A stretch of 64,000 nt of DNA from Rhizomys pruinosus (GCA_009823505.1 VZQC01007071.1:132938-196937), one strand, 5' to 3'. Counted from the first letter of the stretch, positions 31,255-42,765 are shown. The notes: generated by a model not told the origin, from the letters alone. Program-made: numbers and translations.

Positions 31255-31467
31255 GTATGAGTGTACTGTCTGCATGTAGGTCTGTGCACCCATGTTGTGC
31301 AATGCCGCGGAGGTCAGAAGAGGGTGTCGGATTCCCCTGGAACTGGAGTTCTCCTGGAATTGGAGTTACAGACAGTTCTCAGCCGCCATGTGGGCACTGG
31401 GGATCGAACCTGGGTCCTCTGCAAGAGCAGTCGGTGCTCTTAACCACTAGGTCATCTCTCTAGCCCT
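31254..31467 (-). mobile_element. B2/B3-type SINE, internal-duplication subfamily
   Basis: Antisense copy with CTGGAGTTCTCCTGGAATTG and CpG-rich body. Confidence 0.9.
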
Positions 31468-31471
31468 AGCC

Positions 31472-31655
31472 TTAACCATTTTAAAGTGAGCAATTCGGTG
31501 GTAACTTGCATATTCTCAGTGTCCTGCAATATTTCCATCATTGCAGGAGGAAGCCCTGCACCATAATTCCTTACTCTCTTTTTATCCACTTGGTGCCATC
31601 TCTGTGGCTTTATCTTTTGAATATTTCATATAAATGCAATCACACATGCTTTTTG
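31472..31655 (+). mobile_element. Old L1 3'-end fragment
   Basis: TAACCATTTTAAAGTGAGCA through ATTTCATATAAATGCAATCA follows the old L1 3' order. It is interrupted by SINEs and resumes at about 32795. Confidence 0.55.
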
Positions 31656-31688
31656 TTTGTTTCTTTCATGCACCACACATACACACAC

Positions 31689-31723
31689 ATGTATGTATGT
31701 ATGTATGTATGTATGTATGTATG
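31689..31723. repeat. (GTAT)n microsatellite
   Basis: About eight tetranucleotide units. Confidence 0.9.
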
Positions 31724-31727
31724 GTAT

Positions 31728-31854
31728 GTTGGGTCTCCTTGTATACCCAGCTGGCCTAGAAATTGCTATGTAGACCAAGCTGGTCCTGATCTCACAGAAA
31801 TCCATCTGGCTCTCCTAAGTGCCAGAGTAAAAAGTGTTCACCACCACACCCAGC
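31728..31854 (-). mobile_element. Old B1 SINE
   Basis: GGGTCTCCTTGTATACCCAG to CCACCACACCCAGC. Confidence 0.75.
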
Positions 31855-31978
31855 CAATGTTAGCATATTTTACTGTTTATGTACAATGTAGTGTGTATTA
31901 GCACTTTAGACCACAGTGTGCATGTGTGTGTATGAGAGAGACATACACACAGAGAGACAGAGAGAGCAGAGACAGAGA

Positions 31979-32037
31979 GACTGGGGACTGAACCTAGGGT
32001 CTCCCATATGCTAGGTAAGTACTCTGTATCCCTGGGC
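31979..32037 (-). mobile_element. ID-like SINE fragment
   Basis: CTGGGGACTGAACCTAGGG and GCTAGGTAAGTACTCTG, antisense tRNA-derived head. Confidence 0.55.
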
Positions 32038-32070
32038 CTTCATTCCATTAAAAAAATTACTTTTGGGGGT

Positions 32071-32167
32071 CTGGAGAGATGGCTCAGCAATTAAGAGCAC
32101 TGTCTGCTCTTGCAGAGGACCCAGGTTCGATTCCCAGCACCCACCTGGCAGCTAAGAACTGTCTTAG
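32071..32167 (+). mobile_element. B2/B3-type SINE, 3' half replaced by B1
   Basis: Head and body to AAGAACTGTCTTA, then a B1 begins; no 3' half is seen beyond it. Confidence 0.8.
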
Positions 32168-32310
32168 GCTGGTGCAGGCCTTTAATCCCAGCACTCAGGA
32201 GGCAGAGGCAGGCGGATCTCTGCGAGTTCAAGGCCAGCCTGGTCTACATAGCAAGCTACAAGCCAGCTGGGACTAAAGGGAGACCCTGTCTCAAAAAGAC
32301 CAAAAAAAAA
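32168..32310 (+). mobile_element. B1 SINE
   Basis: GGCTGGTGCAGGCCTTTAATC start, CTGTCTCAAAAAGACC end. Confidence 0.9.
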
Positions 32311-32324
32311 ATCAGTTTTGTTTT

Positions 32325-32522
32325 TGTTTACTTATGTGTCTCGTGTGTACGTGCACATGAGTGCTGTGCCATGCCCATGGAGGCCAGAAGAGAGCGCCAG
32401 AGCCCCTGGAGCTGCAGTTTCAAGTGGTTGTGAACCGCCTGATATGGGTGCTGGGAACTGAACTCAGGTCCTCTGGAAGAGCAGCAGCAAGTGCTCTTAA
32501 CTGCTGAGCCATCTTTCCAGTA
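32325..32522 (-). mobile_element. Older B2/B3-type SINE
   Basis: TGCCATGCCCATGGAGGCC body, CTGAGCCATCTTTCCAG head. Confidence 0.75.
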
Positions 32523-32572
32523 CTCCTCCTCCTTTTTAAATTTATTTTCATACTTTACTCCTTTAAAAAAAT

Positions 32573-32787
32573 GTTTATTTTTATTTTATGTGTATGAGTG
32601 TATTTCCTGCATAGATGTAAGTGCACCTATGTCATGCAATGCCCATGAGATCAGAAGACGGTGTCAGATTCCCCTGGAACTGGTGTTATGGATGGTCGTT
32701 AGCCACCATATGAGTGCTGGGAATTGGACCCAGGTCCTCTACAAGAGTAGCCAGTGCTCTTAACTGGTGAACCATTTCTTCAGCCCC
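32573..32787 (-). mobile_element. Older B2/B3-type SINE
   Basis: TATGTGTATGAGTGTATTTCC to GAACCATTTCTTCAGCCCC. Confidence 0.85.
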
Positions 32788-32794
32788 TACTTTA

Positions 32795-33005
32795 CTCCTT
32801 TTTAAGGCTGAATAACATCATATTTTATGTATATACTAAAATTCTTTGATCCACTTACCCACTAATGAGCAGTTGAGTTCTTTTCACCTTTTGGCTCATG
32901 TGACTAGTGCTGCTATGAATATCATATACCTGTGTTTGTTGAGGTCCCTTTCTTCATTCCTCAGATATTATCTAAGGGTGTACTTGCTGGATCATATAGT
33001 AATTC
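32795..33005 (+). mobile_element. Old L1 3'-end fragment, continuation
   Basis: AAGGCTGAATAACATCAT, TGCTGCTATGAATATC and GCTGGATCATATAGTAA match the next part of the same L1 order. Confidence 0.6.
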
Positions 33006-33006
33006 T

Positions 33007-33066
33007 CTGCCTAACTTTTTTCTAATGAGAGTGTTTCTGCCTAACTTTTTTCTAATGAGAGTGTTT
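33007..33066. repeat. Perfect 30-bp tandem duplication
   Basis: The unit beginning CTGCCTAACTTTTTTCTAAT occurs twice head to tail. A second local duplication of a TG-rich unit follows at about 33067-33125. Confidence 0.85.
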
Positions 33067-33272
33067 GTGTGCTTGTATGTGTATGTGTGCCATGTGTGTG
33101 CTTGTATGTGTATGTGTGTCATGTGTGTGCTTGGTGCCAGCAAAGAACAGAAGAAGGCATCAGATCCTCTGAAACTGGAGTTACAAGCAGTTGTCAGCCA
33201 CCATGTGGGCACCAGGAACTGAACCTTGTCCTCTGCAAGAGCAGCCAGTGCTCTTAACTGCTGTCCGGCCCC
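33067..33272 (-). mobile_element. Older B2/B3-type SINE with TG-rich expansion
   Basis: TGCTTGTATGTGTATGTGTG units, then GGTGCCAGCAAAGAACAG and the tRNA-like head ending CTGTCCGGCCCC. Confidence 0.65.
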
Positions 33273-33280
33273 TCTACATT

Positions 33281-33283
<3 letters not shown>

Positions 33284-33334
<51 letters not shown>
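33284..33334. repeat. (GT)n microsatellite
   Basis: About 25 dinucleotide units. Confidence 0.95.
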
Positions 33335-33335
<1 letters not shown>

Positions 33336-33463
33336 TCTTTTTGAGACCCCATGTGGCCTGGAATTTGCTATATAGACCAAGCTGGCCTCCATCTCACAGA
33401 GATCCTCCAGCTTCTGCCTCCCAAGTGCTGAGACTAAAGGCATGCACCACCATGCCCTGCTCC
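33335..33463 (-). mobile_element. Internally deleted B1 SINE
   Basis: TTTTTGAGACCCCATGTGG start shows a lost segment; normal end CCACCATGCCCTGC. Confidence 0.8.
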
Positions 33464-33474
33464 CTCTATCTTTT

Positions 33475-33595
33475 GAGGAAGCATAGAATTGTGTACCATA
33501 GCAGCTACATATTTTCAATTATTCCCACCAGCCATATATGAAGGTTTAACCTTCTCCACCTTGCCTACATTTCCGATTTTCTCATTTAAAAGAAA
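33475..33595 (+). mobile_element. Probable tail of the same L1 fragment
   Basis: TATTCCCACCAGCCATATATG resembles the L1 segment that should follow, displaced here by a B2, a (GT)n run and a B1. Confidence 0.4.
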
Positions 33596-33609
33596 ATCTC
33601 AAATTAGAC

Positions 33610-33792
33610 TTTTATTTATTTGTGTGTGGAGTTATGTGGGGGTGGATATGTACCCTGGCGTGCCTTTGGGGATCAGAGAACAGCTTTCAGACGTTGTCCT
33701 TGCCTTCTACCATGTAGGTCCTGTAGATTGAATTCAAATCATCAGGCTTGGTGACAATACCTTTACCCACTGAGCCAACTTCTCAGTCCCTT
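33610..33792 (-). mobile_element. Old tRNA-derived SINE (B3-like)
   Basis: ATCATCAGGCTTGGTGACAA and ACCCACTGAGCCAACTTCTC, antisense. Confidence 0.55.
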
Positions 33793-33827
33793 ATTTTCTG
33801 ATTTTTTTTTAATTATAAAAATCTTAG

Positions 33828-34055
33828 GGGCTGGAGAGATAGCCTAGCGGTTAAGAGCACCGACTGCTCTTGCAGAGGGCCCGGGTTCAATCCCTGGCAC
33901 CCGCATGGCGGCTAAGAACCGTCTGTAACTCCAATTCCAGGAGAACTCCAGTTCCAGGGGAATCCAACACCCTCTTCTGACCTCCGCGGCATTGCATGAC
34001 ACGGGTGCACAAACCTACATGCAGACAGTACATTCATACACATACAAAAAAAAAA
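33828..34055 (+). mobile_element. B2/B3-type SINE, internal-duplication subfamily
   Basis: Contains AATTCCAGGAGAACTCC, the plus-strand form of the duplicated segment. Confidence 0.9.
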
Positions 34056-34064
34056 ACTTAGTGG

Positions 34065-34205
34065 GAGCCGGGCGTGGTGGTGCAGGCCTGTAGTCCCAGC
34101 ATTTGGGAGGCAGAGGCAGGAGAATCTCTGTGAGTTCAAGTTCAGTCTGGTCTACATGGGGAGTTCCAGGCCATCTGTGGCTACAGGGAGACAAAAAAAA
34201 AAAAA
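34065..34205 (+). mobile_element. B1 SINE
   Basis: AGCCGGGCGTGGTGGTGCAGG start; tail begins directly after GGGAGAC. Confidence 0.9.
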
Positions 34206-34266
34206 TCTTAGTGGGTATGAGGTGTATTTCACTGTGGGTTTGAGCTGTTTTTTGGGGGTTTTTTGT

Positions 34267-34404
34267 CTTTTTGAGACAGGGTCTCCCTGTAGCTTTGACT
34301 GTCCTGAAACTCACTCTGTAGACCAGGCTGGCCTTGAACTCACAGAGATCCACCTGCCTCTGCCTCCCAAGTGCTAGGATTAAAGGCGCCACCACACCCG
34401 GCTG
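34267..34404 (-). mobile_element. B1 SINE
   Basis: TTTTTGAGACAGGGTCTCCC to CACCACACCCGGC. Confidence 0.9.
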
Positions 34405-34596
34405 AGTTGTGTATCTTAACGCAACTCTCTTAATGCCTTCAGCATCTATTTGTATAGCTTTTTGAAGTACTAATTTCCTATCCCATATTTAAATAGTCTA
34501 ACATATGTGTATTTCTCTTATCAAAGTGGTGATATATTTACCTTCTATTCACAAGCTCCATTGTATGCTTAGCAATATCTTGTTTGTTTTGTGGTT

Positions 34597-34666
34597 CTAG
34601 AGATGGAAACCCAAGGCCTCCCCCACGCTCAGCAAGCACTCTACCATTGAGTCCCAACCCCAACAC
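34597..34666 (-). mobile_element. ID-like SINE fragment
   Basis: CAGCAAGCACTCTACCATTG antisense tRNA-like head. Confidence 0.6.
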
Positions 34667-35387
34667 TCACTGTATTTTCATATTCCACACTGTATCATTT
34701 CTAATGCCTTTGAGACATTCCACTGGATAAGCTGGAAAAACACAACTCTCTCCTCAAAGAGGATAACAGTTATTCTGCAGCCAAATATGAGTGACCATTA
34801 CCTTAGCACAGATTTAGATAACCCTAAATTTCATGTTCCAACGAGGTAGCAATTTCATGGAGCTTTTAGAGCAGAAGAAGGTCATAAATACACTTTTTCA
34901 AATATAACAATGGAAAAACAAAAATCAATAACAACAACAAAAAAAAACCCAAATATAACAATGAAGACATCTGAGGCTGGTTACATAGAAAAGCAGGGGA
35001 ACCTCTAGGCCACAGATGCAATATCATGACACTCTTAACTTCGGGGTTGGTAGAAGCTAGTGGTCTACTAAATCAATACACTTCAAATGTTCCATCTGGT
35101 AGTCACAAGGATGTTAGGTCAGACAGAGGTGGAAAAGGAGAAGCAAATAGGAGGCCTAAAGATAGCCTAAGAAATTTTAATTAGGCTCTGGATCTATAAC
35201 ATTCCAATCTCTCCACAATCACTGAAATTCTAATGAGCTCATCAGCCTTGGAGAGGCTTCAGTGAAAAGTCCAGCTACTTTCTAGGACCTTTCATTCACA
35301 GGGTTAAAATACCAGGCATGATTTCCTTAGACCTGTATTATTAGACATTTAGAAGGTTTGTGATTGATTTTTTTTTTTTTTTTTGGT

Positions 35388-35529
35388 GTTTTTGAGACAG
35401 GGTTTCCCTGTAGCCCCAGCTGTCCTGGAACTCACTCTGTAGACCAGGCTGGCCTCGAACTCACAAAGATCCGCCTGCCTCTGCCTCCCAAGTTGCTAGG
35501 ATTAAAGGCTTGTGCCACCACGCCCAGCT
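35388..35529 (-). mobile_element. B1 SINE, first of a head-to-tail pair
   Basis: TTTTTGAGACAGGGTTTCCC to CCACCACGCCCAGC, after a 16-base T run. Confidence 0.9.
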
Positions 35530-35534
35530 TTATT

Positions 35535-35676
35535 TTTGTCTTTTCAAGACGGGGTCCCCCTGTAGCCCCAGCTGTCTTGGAACTCCCTATGTAAACCAGG
35601 CTGGCCTTGAACTCACAGAGATCCACCTGCCTCTACCTCCTGTACTGGGATTAAAGGCGTGGGCTACTACTCCTGG
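35535..35676 (-). mobile_element. B1 SINE, second of the pair
   Basis: Follows the first by only a few bases in the same orientation (TTTTCAAGACGGGGTCCC). Confidence 0.85.
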
Positions 35677-35811
35677 GTGTGTTTTTTTTTCTTTTTAACT
35701 ACTATAAATGAGGCTAAGATGACTGTCCCCTCCTTATACTCATACCATCCTGTATGATTATCTTATTATGGTACAAATGTGTTCCAAAATGTGGAGTGGC
35801 TGAGTCAAAGG

Positions 35812-36175
35812 GTATGATGGTTGGCACTGTCCATTTGATGGGACTTGGAGACACGTTTCCTGGCATGTCTGTAAGGCTGTTTCCAGGAAGGTTTAGCTAA
35901 GGAGGGAAGACCCTTTCTAAATGTAGGTGGCACCATCTCATGGGTTGGGATTAAGACTGAATAAAAGGAGGAAAGGAGGAAGTCAGAGCACCAGCATCTT
36001 TCTCCGTTCGGACTCTGGGCGAGCAGCTGCTTCAAACTCCTGTCACCACAGCTAGAGACTCGTTCACTACCACACCTTCTCCACCATGATGGTCTACCCT
36101 CAAACCATGAGTCACAACAAAACTTTTATTCCTTTTGTCAGGTACTTTGACAAAGCAACAAGAAAAATAACTAAT
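35812..36175 (+). repeat. LTR-like medium-copy repeat
   Basis: It resembles rodent MaLR-type LTR sequence: an opening ATGATGGTTGGCACTGTCC, a GACTGAATAAAAGGAG segment and a closing TTTTGTCAGGTACTTTG. No internal region or partner LTR is visible, so a solo LTR is the best guess. It is repeated at about 50000-50370. Confidence 0.5.
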
Positions 36176-36270
36176 GCAAAGGGAGACCTGTATTTGGTGG
36201 GTTTCACTAAAACTGTTTTCATACAAATTTTCATCTGAATGGAGTAACTTTTGAAAACACTATTCAGGTG

Positions 36271-36467
36271 GCTGGAGAGATGGCTCAGCAATTAGCATCA
36301 CTGGCTGCTCTTGTAGAGGACCAGGGTTTGATTCCTAGCAGCCACACATGGTAGCTAACAAACAGTTTCTTGGGATCCAACACGGTCTTCTGACCTTCCA
36401 GAGCATCACACTGCCTGGGTACATTTACATGCATGCAGACAATACACTCGTACACATAAAATAAAAA
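36271..36467 (+). mobile_element. B2/B3-type SINE
   Basis: GGCTGGAGAGATGGCTCAGC start, ACACATAAAATAAAAATAG tail. Confidence 0.85.
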
Positions 36468-36508
36468 TAGTGAATAAAATGTAATTTTTAGAAAAGCTAT
36501 TCAGAGGG

Positions 36509-36714
36509 GCTAGAGAGATGGCTCAACAGTTAAGAGCACTGATTTCTCTTACAGAAGACCTGGGGTTCAATTCCCAGCACCCACATGGTGGCTAAGAAAC
36601 ATCTTTAACTCTAGTTCCAGGGGAATCCAACACCTTCTTCTGACCTCCGCAGCATTGCACAACACGAGTGCACATACCTATGCAGACAGTACACTCATGC
36701 TCATAAAAAAAAGC
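36509..36714 (+). mobile_element. B2/B3-type SINE
   Basis: GGGCTAGAGAGATGGCTCAAC start; ends just upstream of the MaLR 5' LTR. Confidence 0.85.
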
Positions 36715-36742
36715 TATTCAGATAATTTTATATATAAGGGAT

Positions 36743-37155
36743 TGTGCTGGATAGCTTTAGTGTCAACTTGACACACTTGGGTTGAGGGAGCCTCAGTTGG
36801 GGAATTGGCTCCATTGGATTGGCCTGTGGCCACATCTGTGGAGTATTGTCTGATTGTCAGGCAATATGGGAGGGCCCAGCCCACAATGAGTAGTGCCACC
36901 CTGGGCAGGTTGTTGTGTACCATACAAGAGGGCAGGCTGGGCATGAGCCAAGGGAGGCAAGCCATGACAGCATCTCCTCCATGTGTCCGTTGCTTCAGCT
37001 TCCTCCTCCAGGTCCTTCCCCCTGAGTTCCTGCCTTGGGCTCCCCTGAGTGATGAACTGTGCCCAGGAGAGTGTAAGCTGAATGAAACCCTTTCCTCCCC
37101 AAGTTGGTGTCGGTCAGAGTGGTGTTTTGTCAAGCAATGGAAGACAACTAGAACA
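36743..37155 (+). repeat. 5' LTR of the MaLR-like element
   Basis: It shares start, end and internal blocks with the 3' LTR at 38324-38927. Confidence 0.8.
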
Positions 37156-38323
37156 GAAATTGGTTACCAAGAGTGGGTATTGCTGTGACAGACTGACCTT
37201 GGTGTTTTGGGGAAAGATTGTGGAGCGGTTTGGAACTTTGGGCTGGGAAGATCATTGAATGCCTAAAGATGTTTGCTGTGGAGCTTGGAGCAGTTTTGCT
37301 GAACGATTTGGTAGAAGTGGCAGGCCTGGCTTGTGAAGTTTCTAGTTTCAAAGGGAGCAGAGATCATCAGGACTGTTTAATCTGGGTCTGGTCAGCTGGG
37401 GCTCGAAGAATCACTGTAAGTAAAGTAACAATAGACCAGAACTGAAGGTGAAATCTTTGTTGTTCTGGGACATTGATGCTGGTTAGCTGGGGCTGAAAAA
37501 TCAGCTGTAAGTAACAAGAGACCAACATCACTGTGGTGAAATTTCTGGGAAGAATTTCTTCAGGGTCAGCACACAGAAGCGTGTTCCAGAAGGAGCCGAG
37601 CCTCCATCGTCAAGCCAGAAAGCAGCACTTGGTATGTAAAAGTCTCCTATATGGTTCGTATGTGTGTTGAAATTTGAGGGGTCACAGAGAGCAGACCAAG
37701 GTTTGGCACTGTGAGAGAGTCAGGAAAATACCATTGGTAAGTGAACATCAGTTGCAGTGAAGACCCCAGGATTGCAGGGGTCATGGAGAGAATCTGAGGC
37801 TTTGCACCAGGAGAGGTCAGAAGAGACCTTGTGGAAGGTGCTGCCTCAGTTTTCAGTGGCGACCCCAGCCTTTTTGGAGATGCCAGGACAATGGATACCA
37901 CCAAGAGCAGCGGCAGGTGTGGAATGGAGTCGGCCTGGTCCTGCGAGATGAGGTCTGTGTGTGTCTGGATGGCAGAGTCAGAGAAGGGGAGCTGCCGAAC
38001 ACCTTTGGAGCCCAGAAGATGTGAGTGAATCCCAGGTGTCCAGCCTGAGCCTAACTTTGCTGGACTTAGGTTTTGTTTGAGAGTGCCTGATTCTTCCTTT
38101 GAAATAAGACAGTACTTGTTTTGGATTTTATAGCGGCCCACAGTTAAGAGACTTTTAATAGACTGTGAATTTTTTAGTGTTGGACATTTTAAGGACTGTG
38201 GGGGTTTTAAGGTTGTACTGTCTTAGGTTGTGATTAATGTTAACATACATACTTTGGGGATAAGAAACTGGAAAGGTGGTGTTTATAGTGATGTGTTTTG
38301 TGTGTCAAGTTGACAAGGTCAAT

Positions 38324-38927
38324 TGTGCTGGATAGCTTTAGTGTCAACTTGACACACTGGGGGGGGATTGCGGAGCCTCATTGGGGACTTGGCTCCATTG
38401 GACTGGCCATGTGGCCACACTGTGGAGTATTGTCTGATTGTCGAGCAATGTGGGAGGGCCCAGCCCACAATGAGTAGTGCCACCGTGGGCAGTACTATAG
38501 AAGTGCCACCCTGGTGTGTACAGAGTAAGAAGAGGCCAGGCTGGAGCCGGCGTGGTGGTGCATGCCTTTAATCCTAGCACTTGAGAGGCAGAGGCAGAGC
38601 GGATCTTTGTGAGTCAAGGCCAGCCTGGTCTACAGAGCGAGTTCCAGGCACAGCTGGGGCTACGGGGGAACCCTATCTCGAAAAACAAAACAAACAAAAA
38701 AAAGAAGAGGCAGGCTGGGCATGAGCCAGGGAGCAAGCCAGTGAACAGCCATTCCCCAGGGCCTGTGCTTCAGCTCCTGCCTCCGGGTTCCTGCCCTGAG
38801 TTCCTGCCTTGGGCTCCCTGAAGTGATGAACTGTGACCGGGAGATGTAGCTGAATAAAACCCTTTCCTCCCCAAGTTGGGTGTTAGTCAGAGTGTTTTGT
38901 CACAGCAATGGAAGACAAACTAGAACA
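38324..38927 (+). repeat. 3' LTR of the MaLR-like element, interrupted by B1
   Basis: Matches the 5' LTR apart from a B1 at 38545-38701 and a short extra segment with a repeated GTGCCACC unit. Confidence 0.8.
38545..38701 (+). mobile_element. B1 inserted in the 3' LTR
   Basis: Full-length B1 with an A-rich tail, flanked by imperfect target-site duplications: AAGAAGAGGCCAGGCTGG at 38527-38544 and AAGAAGAGGCAGGCTGG at 38702-38718. Confidence 0.85.
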
Positions 38928-39271
38928 GGGATACATGATAAGGTCATGATTTGTAGGACTATATAAAGATTCGAACCCACAGCAGAGAAATTCGTGGAAG
39001 CAGCAATCTTCCAAAGCAAGCAGGTAAACATGCATGAAAAAAACATCCAGGAGATTCACAGGGTAAGGGTCTCCTCTTTATACTTCTGTTATTTTACTAC
39101 TTTTCAGTTGAAGATTAACAGAAAAAGCTTTTGTATTCAGGTAATTGCAGGACACTGACTGAAGAATGCAAATCAATTGAAACTGGTGCATTGCAATGGC
39201 TGGGAAACAAAGTTTGCAAAGCCTTAGCACTTCTTGCTTTTTCTTTTAGTTTTGTAACTTTTTTTTTTTTT

Positions 39272-39416
39272 TTTTTTTGATCTTTTTGAGAGGGTCTCCC
39301 TGCTAGCTGCCTAGCTGTCCTAGAAACTCTCTATGTCGACCGGCTGGCCTGGAACTCACAGAGACTGCCTGCCCTGCCTCCGAGTGCTGGAGTAAAGGTA
39401 TGGGCCACATCTGGCT
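39272..39416 (-). mobile_element. B1 SINE at the X-Y boundary, error-rich
   Basis: Ends unusually as GTATGGGCCACATCTGGC. The same end is found at 45398 attached to a different B1. Confidence 0.75.
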
Positions 39417-42400
39417 TGTAACATCTTTATACTGAACTTCATATATACTAAAACTTACTAGTCAGTAATTGTGTTAGATTTTCTTTCTTTAAATATAGAT
39501 ATTTAAATGAGGCTGAATATATTTTCATACATGTTTTTAGATTTTTATTTTTATTTTATTCTGTAATATTTATTTATTTATTTTTTTAAATATTTTATTT
39601 ATATAGGTGTGGTGGTGTGGTGGAGCATGCCCTTATCCCAGCACTTGGGAGGCAGAGGCAGGTGGATTTCTCTGAGTCAAGGCCAGCCTGGTCTACAGAA
39701 CAAGCTCCAGGCCAGCTGAGACTAAGAGAACTCTGTCTCAAAAATTTTTATTATTTTATTATTTAATGTTTATGAGTATGTGTGTATTTAGTGCACCCTG
39801 CTGTACAAAGCCTCTGGAGGTCAGAGAGGGCATCGGATGCCCTGGAACTGAGTAACAGACAGTTGTTAGTGACATGTGGATACTGGGAACCAAACCCGGC
39901 TTTCTCTGTAAGAACCCGCAGTGCGCATCACCACAGAGCCACCTCTCCTCCCTTAACACACAGGATTGTATGACTAAGACAAGGTCAACATTCCTTGAGG
40001 TATACATGGATTATTTAGTGGGTAGACACAGATCAATATGAAAGTGCAGAATTTGCGTTTAGGTTTGTTTTTGTTGCTTACAATACTGAGAGCATGGATC
40101 TTTAGATACGTACATCAAACCTGAAAGTAGTATGAATTGTTTATGTTTTCAGTTGTGTGTGTGTGTAATGTGTATGGTGTGATTTTGATTTTTTTGTTTT
40201 TTAATTTTTTTTTAAATTTATTTCTGTAAATGTGTAGGAACCCGGATTGTATTGTTGCATGCAAGTTTTTTTTTTTAGGTAACTGTACTGCCGATGCCGC
40301 GGGGGTCAGAAAGGGTGGTGCGGAATTCCGTCCCTGGAACTGAGTTCTGCCTGGAATTGAAAGGTTGTCAGAACGGTTTTTCTTCCTGGGGACCAGCCAT
40401 GTGGGTGTCGTGGGATCGAGACTCGGGACCGGGGGGAGGGGGAAGGGGAGGGGGTCCTGCAAGAGCGTTGGCGCTCTTAAACGCGGCTTAGGGCCATGGC
40501 TCTCCCGGCCCGTTTGGTTTGTTAATTTTTATTTTATGGTGTATCCGAGTTACTGTTCTGTGTGGTTCTGTGTACGGTTTGTGCACCCATGTCGTGCAAT
40601 GCTCAGAAGGTCAGGAGGGTCGTTCGGATATTCCCCTGGAAGTGTGAGTTTAGACGGTGTCTTAGCCACAGGTGGGAGATTCTGGGGATGGAAACCGCTG
40701 GTTCCTCTTCAAGAGCAGTCTTGTCACTCTCTTAGAAGACCACTAGAGGCCATCTCTCACTGGCTATTAATATTTTAAAGATAAAATGTGTGGGCTTTAA
40801 TGACCTAAAAGTCTTAAAGTGTAATTTGTGCGAGCAGGGATCCTGTATGGGCAGGGGGATGGTAGAGGAGGCAGGGGAAAGGTGCAAAGTCTGCTTTGAG
40901 AGGTTCAGTGCCAGCTGGGCTACAGAGGAGGGCCCTAATCGGGTCAAAAAGAAAAAAAAAAGAAGGACTAAAAATCGGTGCTTGGAGACGACAGATGGCA
41001 AACTGTGATTTGGTGAGTCTTGAAGTGAGAACTTTACAGGTAAGAAAAGGGAACAGTGGAAAGGGAAGATGGACTTTGTTTCAAAAATTATGACGTTGAG
41101 ATGAGATTGCATAATTAGCTATAAAGGGGTCAATTCAACGATAAAGTTGTTTAGTGTTTAGAAGTAAAACTGTTTTAGTTTTGTTTTGTAACAGGGCCTC
41201 CCTGTAACACGGGTCAGCTTGTCCTAGAATCCCTATAGACCAGGTTGGCCTCAGGCTTCAAAGATTTGCCTACCGTCTGCCTCCAGACGTGCTGGGATTA
41301 ATGGCAGGCGCCACCAAGCCCAACACAATTAAAGCTTTTATTTTCTTATTTGTTGCTTTCCTTTACTTTTTGAGATAGGATCTCACTAGTGCACCGTGGG
41401 GCCTGTTGCACTTGATGTAGATCAGGTGCCCGACTCGCGCCAACTAATCCTACCCTCATCAGATCTACCTACCTCGCCTCCCAAGTTGGTTTTTAAAAAG
41501 TGTGTGCCTTAGCCAGGCATGGTGGTGCAACCTTTACAGCACCGGGAGCAGCAGGCAGCACTGAGTGTCAAGAGGGACCATCCTGGCTACAGAAGAGACC
41601 CTCCAGACAATCTTGGACTAAGGTAGACCCGTCTCAAAAAAGAACCACAACAGGGCTTGAGAATGCTAGCAGTTAGAGGCACTGAACTGCTCTTGCTCAG
41701 AGGAACCAGTTTCCAAATCCGCAGCAGTCCACATGGCGGCTGAGAACGTCGACAACTGCCCTTTCACTTAAACACTCCATTCCAGGGGAACCCACACCCT
41801 CTCTCTGACCTCCGTGGCATAGCACAACATGGGTGGCCTGGACGGGTTTCATGCAGACAGTACAGTCATAAAGACATACAAAATAAATAAAATAAAAAAA
41901 ACCCAAAACAAACAAAAACAAACAAAATAATAAAGTGGCATGTGCCACCCCATCCCAGCTTAAAAGATTATCAGTTTTAAAGTAGCCCAGGCATTGGCTC
42001 ATTGCCTTTAATCCTAGCACTGATGGGAGGCAGAGGCAGGCAGATCTCTTGTGAGTCTAAGACCACAAGCCTGCGGTCTACAAGTGAGGTTTCAGGACAG
42101 CTGGGCTATAGGGAGAACCCTGTTCTCAAAAAGACAAAACAAAACGAAAACAAAAAGATTAATTTTATGTTTTTGTTTGCTTGCTTTTAAATGTGTCTGG
42201 AAGGTACTCTTATGTCTGTGGAGGCTAGAGGAAATGGCATAGGTCCCCTGGAGCTGGAGTTAGTGTTGTAAGCCCTGGAATGGTAGTGCTGGGAACTGAA
42301 CTCAAGTCTCTATAAGAGCAAATGTGTTCCTAATTACTGAGCGCCATCTTTTCAGCCCATAAAAAAAAAAAAAAAATAGTTTTTTATTTTTAAAAAACAC

Positions 42401-42765
42401 TACGAAAAAAAACAATGATGGGTAGATTTTTCAATTTCATTTTGTTATTGCGGTTAATAAAATTACTTACTGCCTATGTCTCTCATTTTTTTAGAGAAGA
42501 TTTGTTTTGTTTGTTTTTAAAACCTTTAGAAGGGACCAAGTAGTAGTAAGCTATTATTGATAAATTGCTTCAACCCTCCTAAAGAAATTACCACAGGGCA
42601 CCAGGTGTGGTGTTGCAAGTGCCGGTATAATATCAGCAACATCGGGAAGAGGCAGAGGCAAGATGGATGCTTGTGAGTTTCAAGAAGAAGCCACCTGGTC
42701 TAAAACCAAGTGGTTCCAAGGACAGACTGGGCGTAGAGGAGAACCCCCTGTCTCAAAAAAAAAAG

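Larger units (their letters stand above)
36743..38927 (+). mobile_element. Complete MaLR-like (ERVL-related) LTR retrotransposon, non-coding
   Basis: Two direct LTRs (36743-37155 and 38324-38927) start TGTGCTGG and end GAACA. A perfect 5-bp target-site duplication GGGAT flanks the element (36738-36742 and 38928-38932), the size used by ERVL-type integrases. The internal part begins GAAATTGGTTACCAAGAGTG, resembling the start of MaLR internal sequences, and has no long open frame. Each LTR carries a GAGGGCCCAGCCCAC motif and CCTTTCCTCC near its 3' end. The 3' LTR is enlarged by a B1 insertion. The family name is not assigned. The element is non-autonomous as far as can be seen. Confidence 0.8.
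34899..39397. repeat. Block X, copy 1
   Basis: Repeated in direct orientation at 49063-53640. It contains two tandem B1 copies, an LTR-like repeat, two B2 copies and the complete MaLR element with a B1 inside its 3' LTR. The nested B1 is present in both copies, so the copies share that history. Confidence 0.9.

Noticed and set aside
35364..35594. Recurring small frames with FETGSPCSPSCPGTHSVDQAGLEL-type peptides, reduced here to FETGSPCSPSC
   Set aside because: They are translations of antisense B1 elements.
37155..38323. Possible retroviral coding remains inside the MaLR-like element
   Set aside because: No long open frame or recognisable gag or pol motif. The interior matches the non-coding pattern of MaLR elements.
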